Program-made: the position numbers and the translations under genes | Assembly (NCBI GenBank): GCA_027627705.1 | Contig: CP091242.1 | Coordinates: forward strand, 298,076 to 362,075 | Reading direction: 5' to 3' | Origin: Hyphomonadaceae bacterium BL14 | GTDB lineage: Bacteria > Pseudomonadota > Alphaproteobacteria > Caulobacterales > Maricaulaceae | DNA: 64,000 nucleotides | Notes under the pieces: generated by a model | The model's input: the letters and a program-made list of their open reading frames with translations, nothing else | What the model was told of the DNA's origin: nothing | The model's database searches: none | In this document: positions 20,224-29,112 of the stretch, in pieces | How the letters are laid out: every line of letters begins with the position of its first letter | How positions within the stretch are numbered: the stretch's first letter is position 1

Positions 20224-20325
20224 GGTGCCCTCCGCATTCTGGCGGACTGACCGCCGGACAGAGGGCGATACTCGCCTCTGGGGAGGTGTTGGTCAATCTA
20301 GTGTTTTGCGCCGGTTTATGGCAGT

Positions 20326-22380
20326 TCAGTCTCCGTCTGCCTCCTGCCCGCCATGCTGGTTGAACCAGGCGATGATGTGGCCGGTCTTGTACAACAAGCG
20401 CGAAGGGCGGGAATCGGCGATGCCGTGGAAAGTGTCCGGGATGCGCACCAGCCGGCTCTCGATCCCGCGGATCTGCAGGGCGTTGTAATACTGCTCGGCC
20501 TCGGCCACGGGCGTGCGCCGGTCCTCGGCGCCGACAAACACCATGGTGGGGGCGCTCACATTGCCAACCAGCGACAGCGGCGAGCGGCGCCAGTATTCCT
20601 CAGGCTCGTCCCAGGGCGTCACGCCGAACCAGTAGCGATGGATCACCGGACCGATATCGGAGGCCAGCGCAAAGCTGGTCCAGTTGATCACCGGCTTGCC
20701 CACGGCTGCCGCGCGCCAGCGCTCGTTCGTCCCGATCAGCCATGCGGTGAGCACACCGCCGCCGGATCCGCCAGTGACATAGAGCCGGTCTTCATCAATG
20801 AAACCGCGCGCGATCAGGGCGTCGACGCCCGATTCCAGATCATCCACATCGCGACCGGGATAGTCCTTGTCGATGAGATTGGCGAAGTCCTGGCCGTAGG
20901 AGGTTGAGCCGCGCGGATTGGTGTAGAACACCACATAACCTGCGGCGGCCATCAATTGGACCTGACCGGAGAATTGCGGGCCGTAAGCCGTGTGTGGGCC
21001 GCCATGAATTTCCAGGATCATCGGCCATTGGCGGTCAGCGTCGAAGCCCGGCGGATAGGCGATCCAGCCCTCTATCTCGCGCCCGTCGGCCGAGCTCTCC
21101 CAGATGAAACGCTCCACGCGCGCCAGATCGCGCGCGCCCAGAACCCCGGCATTGAGGTCGGTGAGAGTGCGTGCCGCGCCCCGGCGCTGGCCCGCGCCCA
21201 CATTGGCGAGGTCCTGCGCGCTGGCCAGCGGGGCGGCCCAGCGGCCATTGGTGGAGACCGAGAACATGCCCGATGTGTAGGGCCGTCCGATGGTCAGCCC
21301 CCCGATGCGGTCCGTGATCCGGTCCAGCCCGCCACTGAGCCCGGCATAGCCCAGCACCGTATGGCCCACATCGTCAAAGCGCACCCACAGGCCGCGCCCG
21401 GTCCCGTCCCACTCGGCCTGGGCGATGCCCCGGTCGAGATCGGACAGCAGGCGGCTTGGTTCGCCGCCCGACAGGGGCATGGTGTAGAGCCGGTTGTCCT
21501 GATGGGAGAAGGTCTCGCGGTCCGTGCGCAGGAAGGCCAGTGTGCGCCCGTCCGGGCTCAGGCGCGGCGCGCGTTCAGCGCCGGGCAGGTCGGTGATCTG
21601 GCGCGTCTCGCCGTCCGCGGCGCGCACCGCCCAGATGTCGGATTCGCGAAAATCGAACCCGTCCTGTGCGCGGCCACCATGGCTGAAGAGGATTTCGGCG
21701 CTGTCGGCTGTCCAGGTCAGCCCGCTGATCGACCCGCTTGCGATGCGCGTGAGCTGGCGCGGCGCACCGCCATCGGACGCCATGACATGAATCTGCGCCG
21801 CGCCCGGCGGCAGATCACCGATGCCGTCGGCCTGATAGGCGATGGTCTCGTCCACGCGCGGCGCGGCTGCCCATTCAGCGCCCTGGGGCCGCTCGGGCAA
21901 ACCGATATCCACCTGTACGCCTTGTCCCGGCACAAACATGGTGAAGGCGATCAGGGTGCCGTCGGGCGAGATGCTGATCTGCGAGGCGCCGCGGGGCAGG
22001 CGGGCCAGGCGCGCGCTGCGCGCATCACTGGTCCAGGCCATGCGCAGTTCGGTCTGTCCATCTTCGTTGGAGAGATAGACCAGACGGCTGGAATCCGGGG
22101 TCCAGACGGGGCTGGCGTAATCGCCGGAACCGGTGACCAGGGGGCGGTGCCCGGTCCCGTCGAAATTGACCACCCAGATCGACCCGCGCGCGCGGTCCGT
22201 CATGATGTCATTGGAGCGGCGCTGATAGGCGATGGTGCGCCCGTCGGGGCTGATCTGCACGTCCGCAGCCATTTCCAGGCTGAACACATCGGCGAACTGC
22301 AGCGGGTTCGTCGTGCCCTGGGCAGACGCGGCGGACGAGACGGCCAGGACGGCCCCTGCAGTGAACGCAAGCAGTTTCAT
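20326..22380 (-). CDS. Secreted S9-family (prolyl oligopeptidase-type) peptidase
   Basis: A serine peptidase of the acylaminoacyl-peptidase/dipeptidyl-peptidase group. A signal peptide ends near SSAASAQ (residue 21). Residues about 30-400 hold TolB/WD40-like propeller repeats (ISPDGRTIAYQR, WTPDSSRLVYLS, LSPDGRTLAFLR). The C-terminal alpha/beta hydrolase has oxyanion-loop HGGPHTAYG, nucleophile Ser539 in GGSGGG, Asp620 in AEDRRTP and His652 in FHGIAD. At 684 residues it is the expected size. It probably degrades oligopeptides in the periplasm, which fits a marine heterotroph with several TonB receptors. It is transcribed alone. Confidence 0.92.
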   Translation of the reverse strand: MKLLAFTAGAVLAVSSAASAQGTTNPLQFADVFSLEMAADVQISPDGRTIAYQRRSNDIMTDRARGSIWVVNFDGTGHRPLVTGSGDYASPVWTPDSSRLVYLSNEDGQTELRMAWTSDARSARLARLPRGASQISISPDGTLIAFTMFVPGQGVQVDIGLPERPQGAEWAAAPRVDETIAYQADGIGDLPPGAAQIHVMASDGGAPRQLTRIASGSISGLTWTADSAEILFSHGGRAQDGFDFRESDIWAVRAADGETRQITDLPGAERAPRLSPDGRTLAFLRTDRETFSHQDNRLYTMPLSGGEPSRLLSDLDRGIAQAEWDGTGRGLWVRFDDVGHTVLGYAGLSGGLDRITDRIGGLTIGRPYTSGMFSVSTNGRWAAPLASAQDLANVGAGQRRGAARTLTDLNAGVLGARDLARVERFIWESSADGREIEGWIAYPPGFDADRQWPMILEIHGGPHTAYGPQFSGQVQLMAAAGYVVFYTNPRGSTSYGQDFANLIDKDYPGRDVDDLESGVDALIARGFIDEDRLYVTGGSGGGVLTAWLIGTNERWRAAAVGKPVINWTSFALASDIGPVIHRYWFGVTPWDEPEEYWRRSPLSLVGNVSAPTMVFVGAEDRRTPVAEAEQYYNALQIRGIESRLVRIPDTFHGIADSRPSRLLYKTGHIIAWFNQHGGQEADGD

Positions 22381-22461
22381 GAACGTAACCCCTCCCTCGG
22401 CAGTGGGCTGCAGGGTAGGGCGGCATGTGCGGCTAAGGCAAGGAGTGCGCGCTGGCCGGGT

Positions 22462-23649
22462 TCAGGCGGCGCTGGCCAGCAATCCGGCGCGGGTCACGCG
22501 ATAGGGGGCACGTGGCGCGGGCAAGACGCCGATGGATGGACCGGCCAGCAGGCGGGCGGGCGAGCGCACGCCAAGCCGCACCGCCTCCCAGCTCTCCAGA
22601 TTGTCCAGATAAGCCCCTGCACCCGCCCGGCGCACCAGCGCCATGAAGCGGTCCAGATCGGTACGGATGGCGGCGTCCGAGCCAGTGGGAAAATCCGCGC
22701 CGATCAGGGCCGGGCGTAGCTCCGAGAATGGATCAAGGGTCATGGTATCGGCAGGCGCATGCACGAAGAGACGCCCGGCATGCTGGGCGATCATTCGCCC
22801 GGTTTCGGCCAGCGCGGCGCGCGGCGCATCCAGCGGTGTGCCCTCCAGCCGCACCCAGATCATGGCCTTGAGCATGGGGCCGAGTGCCGTCAGGCGGGTA
22901 ATATAGGCCGACCGGCATCGTGGCTGGGACAAGCTGTCATACCCGGCCGGTACAATGAGGGCGCAGCGTGATCCGGCCTTGATCAGGGTTTCCAGAGCGT
23001 CGGCGGCCCGGTCCAGCACCAGCAGATCCAGGGCCAGGCGCGCTTCAGCCTTGCGTGCGCCGTGTACAATTGCGCCATTGATCAGCCACCCGCGTCCATC
23101 CGTCGCCAGGCGCCGGGCGCGCATGAAGAAGCCGCCCACGGCTTCATTGCGGGCATCCCATGCGGGCAGGTAATCAAGGGCGTCGATTCGCAGCCCGTCT
23201 GCAGGACCCGCCTCCGGCGTGCCGCGCCTCGGGCCAGGGGCCCGGGGCGCGGCCTCTGGCTGCGAGCGCGCCAGAGCCGCTTCAAACTCCGACAGGGTCA
23301 GGCGCTCGCTCTTGCCTTCAACTTTCAGAGTGCTGAATTCCTCATCACCCATGAAGAAGGCTTCCATTTCGCCGCGAATTGTCTCGGTGAGGCGCAAGGC
23401 CGGGTCACCGCTCAACGCCCTGAAAACGACCAGAAATCCGGTGGCGCACGGGATGATCAGGTCTTCTTCTGCAACGCGCCGCTCGATAATGGTGCGCGAG
23501 GCAAGGAAGGCCCGCTCGCGCAGCTGCGGCCACAAGGCACCCGCCGCATCGCGGATCGGATCAAGATTGACGAACTGGTAGCGGCCCAGGTCGACATGGT
23601 CGACGCTGGCCAGATGGCTTTTGAGCAGCCGCATAACGGCGTCCTGCAT
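22462..23649 (-). CDS. Hypothetical protein with degenerate EAL-like C-terminal half
   Basis: No clear family. The frame is open to 23745, but the ATG at 23649 (MQDAVMRLLKSHLASVDHVDLGRYQF) looks like the real start and gives 395 residues. The C-terminal half, from about GGFFMRARRLATDGRGW, has the rhythm of an EAL phosphodiesterase barrel: LALDLLVLDRAADALETLIKAG, CALIVPAGYDSLSQ, and an end segment (residues 347-374) that resembles the GVE-x(n)-LG-x-x-x-x-QG-x-x-x-x-x-P tail. The EAL triad and metal residues are absent. It could be a catalytically dead c-di-GMP-type regulator. It is cytoplasmic, with no membrane segment, and divergent from a TonB receptor. Confidence 0.55.
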   Translation of the reverse strand: MQDAVMRLLKSHLASVDHVDLGRYQFVNLDPIRDAAGALWPQLRERAFLASRTIIERRVAEEDLIIPCATGFLVVFRALSGDPALRLTETIRGEMEAFFMGDEEFSTLKVEGKSERLTLSEFEAALARSQPEAAPRAPGPRRGTPEAGPADGLRIDALDYLPAWDARNEAVGGFFMRARRLATDGRGWLINGAIVHGARKAEARLALDLLVLDRAADALETLIKAGSRCALIVPAGYDSLSQPRCRSAYITRLTALGPMLKAMIWVRLEGTPLDAPRAALAETGRMIAQHAGRLFVHAPADTMTLDPFSELRPALIGADFPTGSDAAIRTDLDRFMALVRRAGAGAYLDNLESWEAVRLGVRSPARLLAGPSIGVLPAPRAPYRVTRAGLLASAA

Positions 23650-23972
23650 GACCGGCTCCCATGTTCCAGACGGTGCAGCATCGCGCGGATGTATTGTTAC
23701 TTGGTAAGCGTGCTGGCGCTGGCGGCCCCTTCGCACGCGCAGCAAGTTTCAGTAAATCAAGAAGCATGTGCAGCATATTTTTTGCGTGTTGAGTCTGCAA
23801 CAGTTTCATAAAAAGCGACTTGTTCGGCTAATAAAAGCCGATCTTTTAAAGCGCCCGGCCCAGCAAAGGTTTGATTTTTGTTATCCCGCAGCCAGAATGC
23901 CGCCAAGCGGCCGGTGTGCTGCGACAAGGGCCGGGCGGGGATGCTTCGGCTGCCATAGGGGAGAACAGACCA
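23650..23972. other. Divergent intergenic region upstream of a TonB receptor
   Basis: This 323-base spacer is A+T-rich compared with its surroundings, mainly at 23700-23890 (TATTTTTTGCG, TAATAAAAGCCGATCTTTTAAAG). A small stem, CGGCT/AGCCG, at 23825-23840 is followed by ATCTTTT. It should carry the promoters of both flanking genes. No confident -35/-10 pair, riboswitch or further gene was found. Confidence 0.5.
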
Positions 23973-26207
23973 ATGCATTCACGTCTTTCACGGGCGGCGA
24001 TCCTGCTCGGTGCGGCCTCTACGCTTTGCCTTGGTGCCGCAGCCGCCTCTGCATCTCAGGAAACCGGCGGTCAAGCCCAGAGCGCGCAGCAAGTGCTGCG
24101 CGATGTCGTCACCATCACCGGCACCAAACGGCCCGGTGGGGTGGATGTCCAGGACGCGCCGGTGGCGGTCACCGCCTATTCCGGCGCACAGCTTGAGGCG
24201 CTCCAGTTCCAGGACCTGGCATCGCTGAGCTATCTGATGCCGAACGTGCAGCTGGAAGACATCGGCACGGCACCGGGTATCGCGAACTTCACAATCCGCG
24301 GCATCGGCATCAACAGCTCCATTCCCAGCGTTGACCCCACTGTGGGCGTGTTCATCGACGGGGTCTATCAGGGCATCAATGCCGGGCTGGTCTTCGACAA
24401 TTTCGATCTGGAAGGGATCGAAGTCCTGCGCGGACCACAAGGCATTCTGTTCGGACGCAACGTCACGGGGGGTGCGGTGCTTATCCGCACGACCACCCCG
24501 AGCCAGGACCCGAGCCTCAATCTGAGCGCCGGAGTGGAGACAGGGCTGCGCTACACGGTGTCAGGGGTGGCGAACGGACCGCTGGGGCCGACCCTGTCAG
24601 CCAAGCTGGCGCTTTACTACAGTGACGACGAAGGCTGGTTCACCAATGAATTCGACGGGTCCGACCATGGCGCGTCGGAAACCTTCATCGTTCGCCCCGC
24701 GGCCGCCTGGCGCCCGAATGACGATTTCGAATTGATCGTGCGCGGTCAGTATTCGGATATCAGCGGCGATGGCCCGTCCGGGCAGAACCACTTGAACGGG
24801 TCGGGCGTGGGGGGATTGTTCCCGCGCGACAGCTTCCGCTTCTCCATCAACGAGCCGGGCAGTTCTGAGACCATCACCAAGAGTGTCACGGTGGAGGCGA
24901 ACTGGCGGGTTGGCTTTGGCGACGGCACGATAACCAATATCTATGGATGGCGGGATGTCGAAGGCCTGTCCACCAGCGATATTGATGCCACGCCCGGCTT
25001 CCTGTTCCATGCCGATGCATCGAACTTGCAGGACCAGTGGTCGAACGAGCTGCGCTATGCCGGCACGTTCAACAGTGTCGATGTGACGGCGGGCCTGTTC
25101 TATTTTGACCAGACCATCAACTATGTCGAGCGCCGCCGCCTGCTGGGCGGAGCGCTGGTCCCCATTGGTGGCGGCTTTATCGACCACAGCACCTGGGGGG
25201 CCTTCGCACAGGCCGATGCGCGTGCCAGTGACCGGCTGACGGTGAGTGTCGGCGGGCGTTATTCCCATGAAACCAAGGATGCCCGCATTCAGGCGCTGCT
25301 GCCGGGCGCGCCCTGTGTCTTTGGCACCGGATGCACCGTGCCGGCTGGCGGGCCGGGTGTGTTCGTTGACAGCGATTCCTGGAGCTCCTTTGCGCCGCGG
25401 ATCGGCCTCCAATACCAGCTTGAAGACGACCGTCAGGTCTATGCGTCCTGGACCCGCGGGTTCCGGTCGGGCGGATACAATCTGCGCAATACGGACCCGA
25501 CCACCCCGCCGGGGCCTTTTGATGAGGAGCAGGTGGACAGCTACGAAGTCGGGTTCAAGGCTGATTTCGCCGACGGGGCGTTCCGCCTGAACGCTGCGGC
25601 GTTCTGGAACGAAATCGAAGACATGCAGCGAGAAGTGAACCTGCCCAGTGCAGCCACCGGCGTGGTCCAGCTGATCCAGAATACGGCGGACGCCCGCATC
25701 CGGGGTTTTGAGGTGGAAGCGCGCGCCTTCCTGTCTGACAGCTTCATGCTCCATGGCCAGATCGGTTATGTGGATGGGGAGTATAAGTCGGTCCTGTTCG
25801 ACCTGAACGGTGACGGGGCGATCAACGCTGCCGATCTGGCGCTGGATATTCCGCGGCTGGCACCGTGGACCTGGGGCGTCGGGGCGATTTTCGACACGCC
25901 GCTGGCGGCCTGGAGCGGAACCAGTCTGACGGCCTCGGTCAGCTATAACTTCCGCGACGCGAACGCCTATACAGACAATAATCTGGGTTTCTTCGACTCC
26001 GCGCAGATACTGGACGCTTCGGTGGGGCTTGGTTTCCATGAGGGAAGGGCGACGCTGTCGCTGTACGGAAAGAACCTCACCGACGAGGTGACGTTCGGCG
26101 GCGACACCCAATTGCCTGCCATGCTTGGCCCCGTTCCGCTGGGCGGCACCTTTTCGCCACTCAACAGAGGCCGTGTCATCGGTCTGGAATTGCGCGTGCG
26201 GCGCTGA
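23973..26207 (+). CDS. TonB-dependent outer membrane receptor with EF-hand-like loop
   Basis: An outer-membrane beta-barrel that takes up a scarce ligand using TonB energy. The signal peptide ends near AAASASQE. The plug domain (about residues 40-170) has DVVTITGTKR, the NFTIRGIGIN strand and the VEVLRGPQG-type motif IEVLRGPQGILFGRN. The barrel includes YASWTRGFRSGGYNLRN and YEVGFKADFAD. Residues 610-621 form a complete 12-position EF-hand/dockerin-type loop (DLNGDGAINAAD). The C-terminus ends in RVRR, not the usual aromatic. The start is ATG 23973 (744 residues), ahead of which GGGGAGA is seen. The ligand is unknown; such receptors carry siderophores, cobalamin or oligosaccharides. Confidence 0.9.
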   Translation: MHSRLSRAAILLGAASTLCLGAAAASASQETGGQAQSAQQVLRDVVTITGTKRPGGVDVQDAPVAVTAYSGAQLEALQFQDLASLSYLMPNVQLEDIGTAPGIANFTIRGIGINSSIPSVDPTVGVFIDGVYQGINAGLVFDNFDLEGIEVLRGPQGILFGRNVTGGAVLIRTTTPSQDPSLNLSAGVETGLRYTVSGVANGPLGPTLSAKLALYYSDDEGWFTNEFDGSDHGASETFIVRPAAAWRPNDDFELIVRGQYSDISGDGPSGQNHLNGSGVGGLFPRDSFRFSINEPGSSETITKSVTVEANWRVGFGDGTITNIYGWRDVEGLSTSDIDATPGFLFHADASNLQDQWSNELRYAGTFNSVDVTAGLFYFDQTINYVERRRLLGGALVPIGGGFIDHSTWGAFAQADARASDRLTVSVGGRYSHETKDARIQALLPGAPCVFGTGCTVPAGGPGVFVDSDSWSSFAPRIGLQYQLEDDRQVYASWTRGFRSGGYNLRNTDPTTPPGPFDEEQVDSYEVGFKADFADGAFRLNAAAFWNEIEDMQREVNLPSAATGVVQLIQNTADARIRGFEVEARAFLSDSFMLHGQIGYVDGEYKSVLFDLNGDGAINAADLALDIPRLAPWTWGVGAIFDTPLAAWSGTSLTASVSYNFRDANAYTDNNLGFFDSAQILDASVGLGFHEGRATLSLYGKNLTDEVTFGGDTQLPAMLGPVPLGGTFSPLNRGRVIGLELRVRR

Positions 26208-26257
26208 TACAACCCACGTATGACCTGACACCGGCCAAGACCGGTCAGGGAGGACGC

Positions 26258-26293
26258 AAAGGCCCGGTCTCCCGCTGAGGAGGCCGGGCCTTT
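26258..26293 (+). terminator. Probable terminator after the first TonB receptor
   Basis: AAAGGCCCGG (26258-26267) pairs with CCGGGCCTTT (26284-26293), a 10 bp stem with an internal 16-base loop. Only three T residues end the stem, and the A-run on the left makes it potentially bidirectional. It begins 50 bases after the receptor stop. Confidence 0.6.
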
Positions 26294-26457
26294 CGCGTTC
26301 GGGCCGGGACCGCGATGGCGCGCGCCGTGGCACCCTTGCAACAGTTTTACAAAAGCCGCCCCTGATTCTGGACAGGCGTGTGTTGAAAGCGCTCTGGCAA
26401 CTGCGAGCGGCGGTTCTATTCTGTCCGCAAATCAGACATTCTGAGAGTATACGGGCA

Positions 26458-26472
26458 TGCTGCACTGCAGCA
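26458..26472. promoter_or_regulatory. 15-base palindrome upstream of TonB receptor
   Basis: TGCTGCA-C-TGCAGCA is a perfect odd palindrome whose right edge is 61 bases before the receptor ATG at 26534. Its place near the likely promoter suggests an operator, but no regulator gene lies beside it and only one copy was noticed. Function is inferred. Confidence 0.35.
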
Positions 26473-26533
26473 ATGCTCTGATCGGCCGCAAACAACAATC
26501 AAGCGGCGATATCACCGAGGAGGACACCACAGC

Positions 26534-28987
26534 ATGACCACCCGTTTCACCCGCACCGCGCTGTACGCAGCGGTCTCGTCGCTTGCCTTGACCGGCACCG
26601 CTTATGCCCAGGCGTCCGATGAGCCTGTTGCCGGCGAACGCCGCACCATCGACGTCGTCACCGTGACGGCTCAGCAGCGTGAGCAGTCGGCCCAGGACGT
26701 GCCGATTTCGCTTGGTGCCTATGGGGCTGCGGAACTGCGTGCCGCGGGCGTACAGGACATCAAGGACCTGATTTCCATCGCGCCGGGCCTCATGGTCACG
26801 TCGACCCAGTCTGAAACCATTACGACGGCGCGTATTCGCGGCATCGGCACGGTGGGCGATAATTACGGCCTCGAGAGCTCGGTCGGCGTCTACATTGACG
26901 GCGTATTCCGGGCGCGCAACGGGGTTGGCTTCTCCGATTTGGGCGAGATCGAGCGCATTGAAGTGCTGCGCGGGCCCCAGGGCACGCTGTTCGGCAAGAA
27001 CACGTCTGCAGGCGTGCTCAATGTCGTGACCGCCTCGCCCGAGTTTGAGTATGGCGGGTCGCTGCAGGGCGAGGTTGGCAATTTCGACTATCGCCGGGTC
27101 TCCGGTCACCTGACCGGCCCGATCGGCGGGGACACGCTGGCGGTGCGCCTGTTTGGTGCCATTGGCGAGCGCGACGGCTTTACCGATATGACGCTGCGTC
27201 AGCCGGGCGGCACGCGCCAGGTCGAGTCTGAAACCAGCAGCTACTACACATTCCGCGCTCAGGCGCTGTGGGTGCCTAACGATCAGGTGGAAGGGCGCTT
27301 CATCGCCGACTACACCGAGCGGGACGAATTCTGCTGCTCGGCGGTGCAATGGCAGACAGCGCCCGGACCGGCCGCGCTGGTCGGTGCCGTGGGCGGACAG
27401 GTGTTGAACCCGTCTGACCCGGACGCGCGCCGCGCCTTCGCTAACCGCGAATACCAGCAGGATGTGACGGATTATGGTGTCTCGGCGGAGTTTGACTTCG
27501 AACTGCCGGTTGGCACGCTGACCACCATCACCTCCTGGCGCAACTGGGAGAACCAGCGCACCCAGGACATCGATTTCTCGTCAGCCGATATCGCGTACCG
27601 GGCTGACGGCAACTCGACCGATCTGACGCGCTTCGATCAGGAAGTGCGCCTGACCGGCGTTTCGGGCAATCTCGACTGGCTGATCGGCGGGATCTACTCT
27701 CACGAAGAGCTCGACCTGAACGATGCCATCCGCTTCGGCTCGGATTGGGAGATTTATCTGGGCCTGGCCGCCTCCGGCGGGACCAATCCGTTGTTCATCT
27801 CCCAAACGCTGAATGCAGTGGCCGGTGCGCCGCTCTTCGCGCCGGGCCAGGCATTGCCGGCGGGTTCGGGCGTCAACCAGGATGTCTACAATCAGACCGG
27901 CCGCAGCTGGGCGCTGTTCACCCACAACACCTATCAGCTCACCGACCAGTTCGCGATCACGGGCGGTCTGCGTTACACGCGTGAGACCAAGGATGTGGTG
28001 GCCAGCTTCTCCACCAATCCGACCCCGGGTTGCGCCTTCCTTGAAACAGTGTTCGGCCCCGATCCGATCGCCGGCGCAGCGGGCACCCCGCTGGCGGGCC
28101 TGGTTCCGCTGGTCTGCCTGCCCTATGCGCGGACCGGTCTGGATGCCAATGGCTATGACCGTGAACGCACCGACGAGGAAGTCTCGGGCACCATTCGCGC
28201 CACCTTCGACGTGAATGATGACATGATGCTCTACGCGGGCTTCTCGCGCGGCTTCAAGGCAGGCGGTTTCAACCTCGACCGCGAGTTCAATGGTCCGGTT
28301 GCCGGCGGTTCGTTCACCAATTCCGACAGCTCATTCCGCCCGGAGCTGATTGACGCCTGGGAAATCGGCTTCAAGTCGCAGCTGTTCGACAATGTGCTGC
28401 AGCTGAACGGCAACCTCTTCTACCAGGAAGTCACCGACTTCCAGCTTAACACCTTCACCGGTCTGGCCTTTGTTGTTCAGAACATCCCCGAGGTGGAGTC
28501 CTATGGTGCCGAGTTTGACTTCAACTGGGCGACCCCGATCGACGGCCTCGATATCACCGGCGGTTACGCATACGTGAATGCGACTTACGGCGACAATCTG
28601 GGCGTCCTGCCGGCGGCGCTTGCCCGCCTGCCGGGCCAGCAGATCTCGCTCTCGCCGGAGCACTTCATCACGGGTCAGGCGATCTACCAGCAGCCGGTGA
28701 GCGACACGTTGCTCTTCCTGGCCGCGCTCGATGCGCGTTGGGTGTCCGAATACAACACCGGATCCGACCTCGCGCCGGGCAAGGAGCAGGACGCGTTCAT
28801 GACGCTCAATGGCCGCCTTGGCCTTGGCTCGATGGACGGGCGCTGGAATGTGGAGCTCTGGGGCCGCAATCTGACCGACGAGACCTATGTCCAGGTCGCG
28901 TTCGACCAGTTCGCCCAGACCGGCACGTTCGGCGGGTTCCTGGCCGCCCCGCGCACCTGGGGCGTCACCTTGCGCACCGAGTGGTAA
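26534..28987 (+). CDS. TonB-dependent outer membrane receptor
   Basis: An 817-residue TonB-dependent receptor. The signal peptide ends at LTGTAYAQ. The plug domain carries VVTVTAQQREQSAQDVPISL, ARIRGIGTVGDNYGLES, and IEVLRGPQGTLFGKNTSAGVLNVVT, all standard. The barrel includes LYAGFSRGFKAGGFNLDR and WEIGFKSQLFDN, and the protein ends in an aromatic (TLRTEW), a proper beta-signal. It has two Cys-containing loops (DEFCCSAV and PGCAFLE/LVCLPY). It stands alone between its own leader and a strong terminator. The ligand cannot be deduced from position. Confidence 0.92.
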   Translation: MTTRFTRTALYAAVSSLALTGTAYAQASDEPVAGERRTIDVVTVTAQQREQSAQDVPISLGAYGAAELRAAGVQDIKDLISIAPGLMVTSTQSETITTARIRGIGTVGDNYGLESSVGVYIDGVFRARNGVGFSDLGEIERIEVLRGPQGTLFGKNTSAGVLNVVTASPEFEYGGSLQGEVGNFDYRRVSGHLTGPIGGDTLAVRLFGAIGERDGFTDMTLRQPGGTRQVESETSSYYTFRAQALWVPNDQVEGRFIADYTERDEFCCSAVQWQTAPGPAALVGAVGGQVLNPSDPDARRAFANREYQQDVTDYGVSAEFDFELPVGTLTTITSWRNWENQRTQDIDFSSADIAYRADGNSTDLTRFDQEVRLTGVSGNLDWLIGGIYSHEELDLNDAIRFGSDWEIYLGLAASGGTNPLFISQTLNAVAGAPLFAPGQALPAGSGVNQDVYNQTGRSWALFTHNTYQLTDQFAITGGLRYTRETKDVVASFSTNPTPGCAFLETVFGPDPIAGAAGTPLAGLVPLVCLPYARTGLDANGYDRERTDEEVSGTIRATFDVNDDMMLYAGFSRGFKAGGFNLDREFNGPVAGGSFTNSDSSFRPELIDAWEIGFKSQLFDNVLQLNGNLFYQEVTDFQLNTFTGLAFVVQNIPEVESYGAEFDFNWATPIDGLDITGGYAYVNATYGDNLGVLPAALARLPGQQISLSPEHFITGQAIYQQPVSDTLLFLAALDARWVSEYNTGSDLAPGKEQDAFMTLNGRLGLGSMDGRWNVELWGRNLTDETYVQVAFDQFAQTGTFGGFLAAPRTWGVTLRTEW

Positions 28988-29000
28988 GCACGGCGTACTG

Positions 29001-29022
29001 ACCCGGGCCGCAAGGCCCGGGT
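29001..29022. repeat. Perfect 9 bp stem-loop after the second TonB receptor
   Basis: ACCCGGGCC (29001-29009) and GGCCCGGGT (29014-29022) around GCAA, beginning 13 bases after the receptor stop and preceding the stronger terminator. It has no T-run and may protect or help end the transcript. Confidence 0.5.
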
Positions 29023-29037
29023 ACAGCCATTGAAAAA

Positions 29038-29069
29038 GGCCGGGTCCCGTAACGGGCCCGGCCTTTTTT
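29038..29069. terminator. Bidirectional rho-independent terminator
   Basis: GGCCGGGTCCCG (29038-29049) pairs with CGGGCCCGGCC (29053-29063) with one bulged T and a TAA loop, followed by six T residues (29064-29069) and preceded by five A residues. It can end the TonB-receptor transcript on the plus strand and the aceA-aceB transcript on the minus strand. Confidence 0.85.
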
Positions 29070-29112
29070 GTGTCGTGGCGTGCCGCTGTCCGAACGGCAG
29101 ACGCGAGGGTGG

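Larger units (their letters stand above)
26208..26533. other. Intergenic region with terminator and TonB-receptor leader
   Basis: This 326-base gap between two TonB receptors holds a short hairpin (ACCGG/CCGGT at about 26230-26245), a strong G+C hairpin at 26258-26293, and an upstream region for the second receptor with a 15-base palindrome at 26458-26472. GAGGAGGACA just before 26534 is a good ribosome site. No open gene of convincing quality was seen on either strand. Confidence 0.6.

Noticed and set aside
20956..22719. 587-codon plus-strand frame opposite the S9 peptidase
   Set aside because: Antisense to a gene with an intact catalytic triad; no motif, signal or ribosome site of its own.
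23825..23840. Small stem with T-run as a terminator on the plus strand
   Set aside because: No plus-strand gene ends before it; more likely chance in A+T-rich promoter DNA.
26383..26400. GAAAGCGCTCT, a possible LacI-family operator before a TonB receptor
   Set aside because: Symmetry fails outside the central AGCGCT and no LacI-type gene is nearby.
24597..26498. 633-codon minus-strand frame opposite the first TonB receptor
   Set aside because: Antisense shadow; the receptor reading is certain and the minus product is low-complexity.
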